Assembly: GCF_000715075.1 (NCBI RefSeq)
Contig: NC_134088.1
Span: 2,046,001 to 2,110,000 of the forward strand
Length of the DNA stretch: 64,000 nt
Origin: Nicotiana tabacum
Lineage: Eukaryota > Streptophyta > Magnoliopsida > Solanales > Solanaceae
Direction of reading: 5' to 3'
Below, one piece after another: positions 57,998-64,000 of this stretch; the stretch's first letter is position 1, and every line of letters starts with the position of its first letter. Below the pieces are notes generated by a model. The model worked only from the letters and a program-made list of their open reading frames with translations. It ran no database searches and was not told the DNA's origin. The position numbers were made by a program, and so were the translations under genes.

Positions 57998-58440
57998 GTA
58001 TTTATGAATACATGACGCGAATACATGTGAATACATGAGCATAGAACTGGAATGCCATGATTTTAGGCGCTTTTTACTACTGTATTCATAAATACAGCAG
58101 TGCGAATATATGTGAATACGTGCATGTACAACTAAACTACAGGGAAAAATTGGGTATCAACGGTATTTATGAATACATGGCACGAATACATGTGAATACA
58201 TGCGTGTACAGCTGGACTGCCCGAATTTTAGGCACTGCTGTATTCATGAATAGAGCAACGCAAATACATGCGCGTACAACTGGACTGCCCTGATTTTAGG
58301 CACTTTTTGCTGCTGTATTCATGAATACATGGCGCGAATACATGTGCATACAGCTGGACTACTCTGATTTTTAGGCCTTTTTTGCTGCTGAATTCATGAA
58401 TACAACAGCGGAAATACAGCGAATACACTACCGTAACTAC
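57998..58440. repeat. Minisatellite with palindromic core, six units
   Basis: Units of 75-84 bp, each starting at the palindrome GTATTCATGAATAC (57998, 58082, 58163, 58240, 58315, 58390, with 0-2 changes), followed by ATACATGTGAATACATG and GTACAGCTGGACTGCCC-like, and GATTTTAGGCACTTTT. Confidence 0.88.
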
Positions 58441-58683
58441 TAAATAGTAGCTATAGGAAGTAATTATGTATATGATAGCTATAAGAAGTTAATAGCCACT
58501 AAACAATAGTAATTTCTGAAAATTCCTCATTTATTATTGGGAGTGAATTGTTGACCAAAATAAAAGAATTCTTGTAATTTATGTATTGACATAAATATTG
58601 ACATAATTTTTTGGGGGATTTTACTATCTTTCGCCTTTTAAACTGCACGTTAGGTGACTAACTAACCTGCGCCACCACCGAAA

Positions 58684-59926
58684 ATGGGAGGAAGAGGAAG
58701 GCCGAGGAAGAACAACACCAAAACACCAGCAATGGACCAGAAGCTCACGGCGGAGAGCACATGTGTACAAGGAAAAGGGAAGGCTAAATCGAAGGAGAAA
58801 ACGCAGGAGAAGGAGCTAGATCCGGACAGTGATGTAGGAAACTGGCAAGATCTGGGCAATTATCGAAATCAAACAACTACACATGTGAGTTCTAGCAAAA
58901 CATTGCCATCTATGGAAAACTCAAACAAAGGAAATAATGTAATGAGGATTGTAAGTGAGACACCCATCTCGAGTGTGGTACAAACCAATGGAATAGTGCA
59001 GGCAAGCCCAAGCAAGGAACAAAGGGCTAATCCCGTGGATAATTATAAGGTAAACTAACAGAAGAGCTCAATTCCAACAATAGATAAGGGACGATCATGT
59101 GCAGGACTTCTTCAGGAGAACAAGTTAGCAGCAAAAGGTATGAATCTAACCTATATATCCCCGGTAATGAAGGATAGTGAAGTAGTAGTACAGTTGATAG
59201 ATGAGGACATCGAAGAAGAAAACCTAAAGTGGACTAGAGCAGTTATACTCTATATGGTTGGGAATACTCTATCAACTGGAGCTATTGAAAGGTTCATCAC
59301 TAATCAATGGGCAAATGTGCAGAAACCTAAGGTGTTATTTCATAATGATGGCTAATTCATTATTCTGCTTAATATTAATAAAGAGAAAGAGAGGGTGATG
59401 ATGAATGGACCTTATACAATTAACAATAGGCCAGTTATCATGAGGCAATGGTCGGAGTTTTGATTTCAATGAAGAAGTGCTGAGGACTATTCCCCTGTGG
59501 ATCAAGTTCCCAAATCTGCCTCTTAATCTTTGGAGCAACCAAGCTTTAAGTAAAATTGGAAGTGGATTGGGAAAACCTTTATATGCTGATGCATGTACAA
59601 CAATTGTAGAGAGAATTTCATATGCCAGGGTCTTAATTGAGATAGATGTTACAAAGCCATTGCCAGAGAAGATTAAGCTCTATGATCCTAAAGGCAAGGT
59701 ATTGGAACAATTAGTACACTATGATTGAAAGCCAATGTACTGTCAGAAGTGTTGTCAACTAGGCCATACATGCAAGGACCAAAGGAAGCAGAAACAGGAT
59801 GGAATGATACAAAAAACCGGGGAAGGAATGCAGAAACAGGAATGGAGGAAAGTTAGAGTACTTGAACCTGCAGCTGATAAAATTGATGCCCAACGGAGGT
59901 TTATTGAACAATTGGAGGAAATTTAA
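58684..59926 (+). pseudogene. L1 ORF1 remnant (DUF4283-like, zinc knuckle)
   Basis: Starts MGGRGRPRKNN (AT-hook-like GRGRPRK). After stops, SPVMKDSEVVVQLIDEDIEE and LKWTRAVILYMVG mark the DUF4283-like domain, continuing through VIMRQWS and IPLWIKFPNLPLNLWS. The knuckle is CQKCCQLGHTCKDQ; the fourth Cys expected at the end is Gln. At least four disruptions. Confidence 0.82.
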
Positions 59927-60162
59927 ACTGTACAGCAGAGCAATCCAGAGGTTGAACCATAATGGCAAGTAGCTCTAGGCAAATCTGCTACAAAGAAGTA
60001 TGCAGATGTCAAAAGGGAGAAAAAAGTGGGCATTGGTAATGCATTCAAGGCATTGGTTGATACTGCTGAAAAAATTGTCCAACCGTCTGAAGCCCAAGGT
60101 GAAAAAGAGAAGCAGAACATGAAAGTTAGGGAAGGACCTCCACAACTACCTATCATATCATG

Positions 60163-63100
60163 ATGAACTTCATAGCATGGAATGTAAAGGGTTTGAATAA
60201 AGTGTATAAACAAAAAGAACTAAAAAAGTTTTGTAGAACTAATAAAGTAGTATTGATAGCCATAATAGAGCATAGAGTGAAGAGGAGTAATGTTGTGTCT
60301 GTATTAAGAAAGGCTTTGAATAACTGAAAATGGGTGGACAACTATGATGAGGCTCCTAGAGATAGAATATGGGTTGTATGGGATTCTACATAGGTGGATT
60401 ATACACTGATTAGACCTCATGAACAATTTATACTGGGAAAGGTCACTATAATGCAGCAGAATATCAACTTCTATCATTGTGCTGTTTATGGTAAGCATAC
60501 AGTGCAAGACAGGAAAAATCTATAGGAGGAGTTGTTGAAGTCTGTGATTAATATAAGGAGTCCTTGTCCCATAGTGGGTGATTTCAATACCATCCTAACT
60601 AGTGAAGATAGATATAATGACATCCTTGTGCAAGAGGTGGAGACAAGGGATTTCAAACAGTTCTTATTGGATGCTAAAGTAGATGAATTGAAAACTATGG
60701 GAAGACAATATACATGGACTAATAATCATGTACATAGTAGGATTGATAGAATTCTGGTGAATGCTGAATGAATATAAAAGTGGCCTAACATGGAGGGGTG
60801 GTCTATGAATCCTGGATTCTCAGATCACTGCCCTTTAAGTGTGAATTTTGATACCAGAAGCCAAGCATGTGGGAAACCTTTCAAATTCCTTAACTGCCTG
60901 GCAAGTTTAAATTCTTTTGAAGAGACAGTTCAACACAATTGGAGATCCAGAAATGGTAGACATACAATGCTAACAATGGAGAATAAACTTAAGAAGCTGA
61001 AAGTGGCACTGAAACTGATGAATAAGGAAGAGTTCAGTGGAATTGATAACAAAATACAAGATGCTAGATGGAGATTAGAAAATTTGCAAAGCCAAATGAG
61101 TATCCCAGGCCAAGATATAGAGCAGGTTGAGCTGGAAAGAGCAACAAAATTGGAGCTAGAAAAATGGTTAATGGTAGAGGAGAGCATTATGAAATAAAAG
61201 TCTAAGATACAATGGCTTAATCTTGGAGATTCTAACACAACTTTCTACCATGCTTGCATGAAAAATAGACAAGCAAGGAACATCATTGACAGGTTAATTA
61301 ATAGTAATGGGAATTTATTACAGAATCTAGATGAGGGGGAGGTAGAGATCCTGAGTTTCTATAGGGGTTACTTGGTACTGCAGCAACACAACTGCCAGTT
61401 GTTAACCCAGAGATCATGTAGAATGGCCATATGTGCTGAGCAGGAGCCAACAATTGCAGTTAATCAGACCTGTTAGTAGAGAAGAAGTGAAGCAAGCTCT
61501 AATGGGCATTGATGATAAAAAGGCTCCAGGGTGTGATGGGTATAATTCCTGCTTCTTTAAGAAGACATGGCACATTGTGGGAGAGGAAGTTACTGCAGCA
61601 GTTCAAGAGTTTTTTGAGAGTGCAGATATGTGTAAAGCCATTAATTGCACAACAATCACACTGATTCTAAAAGTTCAGAATCTAACAAACATAAGAGACT
61701 TTAGACCCATTTCCTATTGCACAGTTTTATATAAGCTCATCTCAAATGTGATTACTACAAGAATGCAAGGGGTGATGGAAGACTTGGTGGATAACTGCCA
61801 AGCTGCCTTTGTACTTGGAAGATTGATCATAGATAATATACTTATGAGTCATGAATTGGTAAAAGGTTGTGGAAGAGAGAATATATCTCCAAGATGTATG
61901 CTTAAAATAGACATGCAGAAAGCCTATGATTCTGTGGAGTGGCTGTACATAGAAAAGTGCTAAGGTTACTCAATTTTCTTGAAGTATTTGTGAGGTGGAT
62001 AATGGCTTGTATTAGGACAGTAACCTATTCAGATCTTATAAATGGTAGACCAACTGCACCTTTTGAGGCAAGGAAGGGGCTAAAGTAGGGAGACCCACTC
62101 TTACCCTTCCTATTTGTTTTGGCCATGGAGTATCTGAGCAGATCTTTGAAGATACTGAAGGGAGACAAGAAGTTTAGATTCCATCCAAGGTGTGCCAGGT
62201 TTAATTTAGTGCAGCTGGAATTTGCAGATGACTTACTACTATTTTGCAAAGGAGATGTACAATATGTACAGATCCTGCACCAGCTTTTCCAGCAATTCTC
62301 TGCAACATCAGGACTAATTGCCAATCCAAATAAAAGTTGCATTTATTTTAGAGGGGTGAATCAGTTGACTCGGCAAAAAATTGTGGAGCTACTTGGTTAT
62401 ACAAAGGGATAATTGCCTTTCAGATATTTAGGTGTTCCTTTGAGTACTAAGAGATTGTCTACTATACAGTGTGAGCCCCTAATAGAGAAGATGTTGAACA
62501 TGATCCAGAGCTGGACTACAAAGTTCTTGTTGTATGCAGATAGAGCAGTACTGGTGAAGAGTGTGCTATTTGCTACACAAACGTTTTGGGCACAGATCTT
62601 TATGTTACCTAAGAAAGTAATACAGTTCATAGAAACTATGTGTAGAAGGTTTCTTTGGACAGGTAATGCTGAACCAATTAGAAAGGCTTTGATAGCTTGG
62701 GAGAAACTATGCTCACCTAAGGTTGCAGGGGGATTGAACTTCATTGATGTGGAATTGTGGAATGAAGTTGCTATCTGCAAATTGCTATGGAATATCTATA
62801 CTAGGAAGGAGAAGCTATGGATACACTGGGTACACACTTACTATATAAAGGGCCATACAGTCTGGAGTACAGAACCAAAGAGTGCTTCCTGGGCAATCCA
62901 AAAGATATTTCAGGCTAAGGAATACTTTGCTAAGCCAGGATTGAATGAAGAAGATGTTCAGAGGATGGTGAAGTGTCCAATTAAGAAAATATACTGATCC
63001 TTACAAGGAGAATTTCATAAAGTGCCATGGAGGAAGTATGCAACAACCAATGGCAGCCCAAGTGAATATAAATTCATTCTGAGATTGGCAATTCAATAGA

Positions 63101-63522
63101 GGCTAGCAACCAAAGAGAGACTGGCAAGATGGGGAGTAGTTACAGATCAGACATGCTCGCTGTGCAATAAGGAAATTGAGACAGTACAACATATGTTCTT
63201 CAAGTGTGAGATAACAGGGAAGATCTGGAATGGTTTATTGAGTTGGCAAGGAATACAAAGAACACAGCATGCATGGCAGGAAGAGATTACATGGTTGGCA
63301 AAAGTGACAAAAGGAAAGAGTGCAAGGGCAGCAATATGCAGAATGACACTAGCAGCTGCTGTTTATCATTGTTGGCAATAGAGGAATTCTATGATTTTCC
63401 TGAAGAAGAGAAGGACAGAAACTACTTTACTTCATCTTATTATTCAGGAAGTGCACATAAGGGCTGCTAAATTCCCTTATCTAGATACAACAATGGCTAC
63501 ATTGAACTGGTGTCCGGAAGTT
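60163..63522 (+). pseudogene. L1 ORF2 remnant (endonuclease, RT, zf-RVT)
   Basis: MNFIAWNVKGLNK opens an APE-type endonuclease (GDFNTILTSEDR at about 60580; SDHCPL at about 60820). RT follows from SREEVKQALMGIDDKKAPG (61470), with DFRPISYC, DMQKAYDSVEW, FADDLLLFCKG (62221) and RYLGVPLSTKRLS. The C-terminus has CSLCNKEIETVQHMFFKC (63148-63201). Stops interrupt the endonuclease, the RT palm between DSVEW and FADD, and the end. Confidence 0.87.
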
Positions 63523-63825
63523 AGCTAGAATAAAACACAATAGCAGAAGCAACAAACGCTAGGTATCACTAAACTGGGGCTTTATGTCCAGTAGGTGATA
63601 CGTTAGAGGCAATTTTGTAATAGTTTAGATGAGCTATAAATATTGCTACTTGGTAATAAAATACTTAAATTACCAAAAAAAAAAAAGACTCCTAGCTAAC
63701 GTAACGTATTGTCTATTAAATCTTATCCTTAATATACTTTTCATAATTACCCTTTTCTGCTTTAGCTTAACTATCTTATTAGTTGGGCCCTTAAGCCCTT
63801 TTAAAAAACCAATTTTCACGGCAGA

Positions 63826-64000
63826 AATTCAAAAATAGCCAGATTTACAATTGGTCGTTTAAAAATAGCCTAGTTTCAAAAGTAATCGAAATTTAGTCAC
63901 TTTTTATGTAAAGATAAATCTAAGCGAAAACACTGTTTAAAACCCGAAAAATACGCCAGTATATTATACTGGAGTTCCAGCATAAGTATGCTTGAACTCC
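63826..64000 (-). mobile_element. Non-autonomous element with CCAGTATATTATACTGG palindrome, copy D (runs off window)
   Basis: Reverse orientation of the family at 21180, 25913 and 47755: AAAAATAGCCAGATTTACAA, TCACTTTTTATGTAAAGATA and GCCAGTATATTATACTGGAG are visible; the rest is beyond the window. Confidence 0.75.

Larger units (their letters stand above)
58684..63686 (+). mobile_element. Nearly complete L1-type LINE, inactivated
   Basis: Order as in plant L1 elements: ORF1 (nucleic-acid-binding), ORF2 with endonuclease, reverse transcriptase and C-terminal zinc finger, 3' UTR and a poly(A) run (63675-63686). Many stops and frameshifts in both ORFs. The 3' end is shared with 23602-25045. The 5' limit is uncertain (the ORF1 ATG is used); no target duplication was found. 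Confidence 0.9.

Noticed and set aside
58684..63686. Functional retrotransposon
   Set aside because: Multiple stops and frameshifts in ORF1, endonuclease and RT; degenerate zinc knuckle.

Overview
This is nuclear DNA of a flowering plant, most likely Solanaceae and plausibly Nicotiana. Three plant nuclear genes with canonical GT-AG introns are present. The DNA is AT-rich and packed with mobile elements typical of Solanaceae: TS-type and SolS-type tRNA-derived SINEs, RTE-type LINE tails ending in (TTG)n, Stowaway and Harbinger-type MITEs, Helitrons, and fragments of plastid and probably mitochondrial DNA. All family names come from reading the sequence and recalling the families; no database search was run.

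Genes. (1) 2134-2361 (+) is the last coding exon of a plastid SecY translocase (SCY1-like); the rest lies upstream of the window. (2) 5543-15582 (-) is a complete, intact 7-exon group III cyclic-nucleotide-gated channel (CNGC14/17-like, 725 aa predicted). (3) 35803-38564 (-) is a complete, intact 3-exon class II trehalose-6-phosphate synthase-like gene (TPS11-like, 854 aa predicted). The three genes have no evident functional link.

Layout. 2.4-5.5 kb: 3' flank of SCY1 with three small elements and a plastid 23S fragment. 5.5-15.6 kb: the CNGC gene, whose introns hold SINEs, a copia fragment, an RTE LINE insertion and a local duplication that copied the exon 1 splice donor. 16.5-19.2 kb: two head-to-tail non-autonomous Helitrons. 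19.4-35.8 kb: nested non-autonomous DNA transposons, a dispersed segmental duplication, a 5'-truncated L1 LINE, a long near-perfect hairpin and a plastid 16S fragment. 38.6-64 kb: TPS upstream region, a tandem array of hairpin-bearing repeats (39.8-41.5 kb), RTE and TS elements, organelle-derived pieces, a solo-LTR-like element, a palindromic minisatellite and a nearly complete but broken L1 LINE (58.7-63.7 kb).

No novel gene system is evident. The most unusual signals are structural: a 52-bp hairpin with one mismatch, a tandem hairpin array whose arms covary, direct target-site-duplication evidence that the TS-like (TTG)n tail belongs to an RTE LINE, and a duplicated splice donor in CNGC intron 1.
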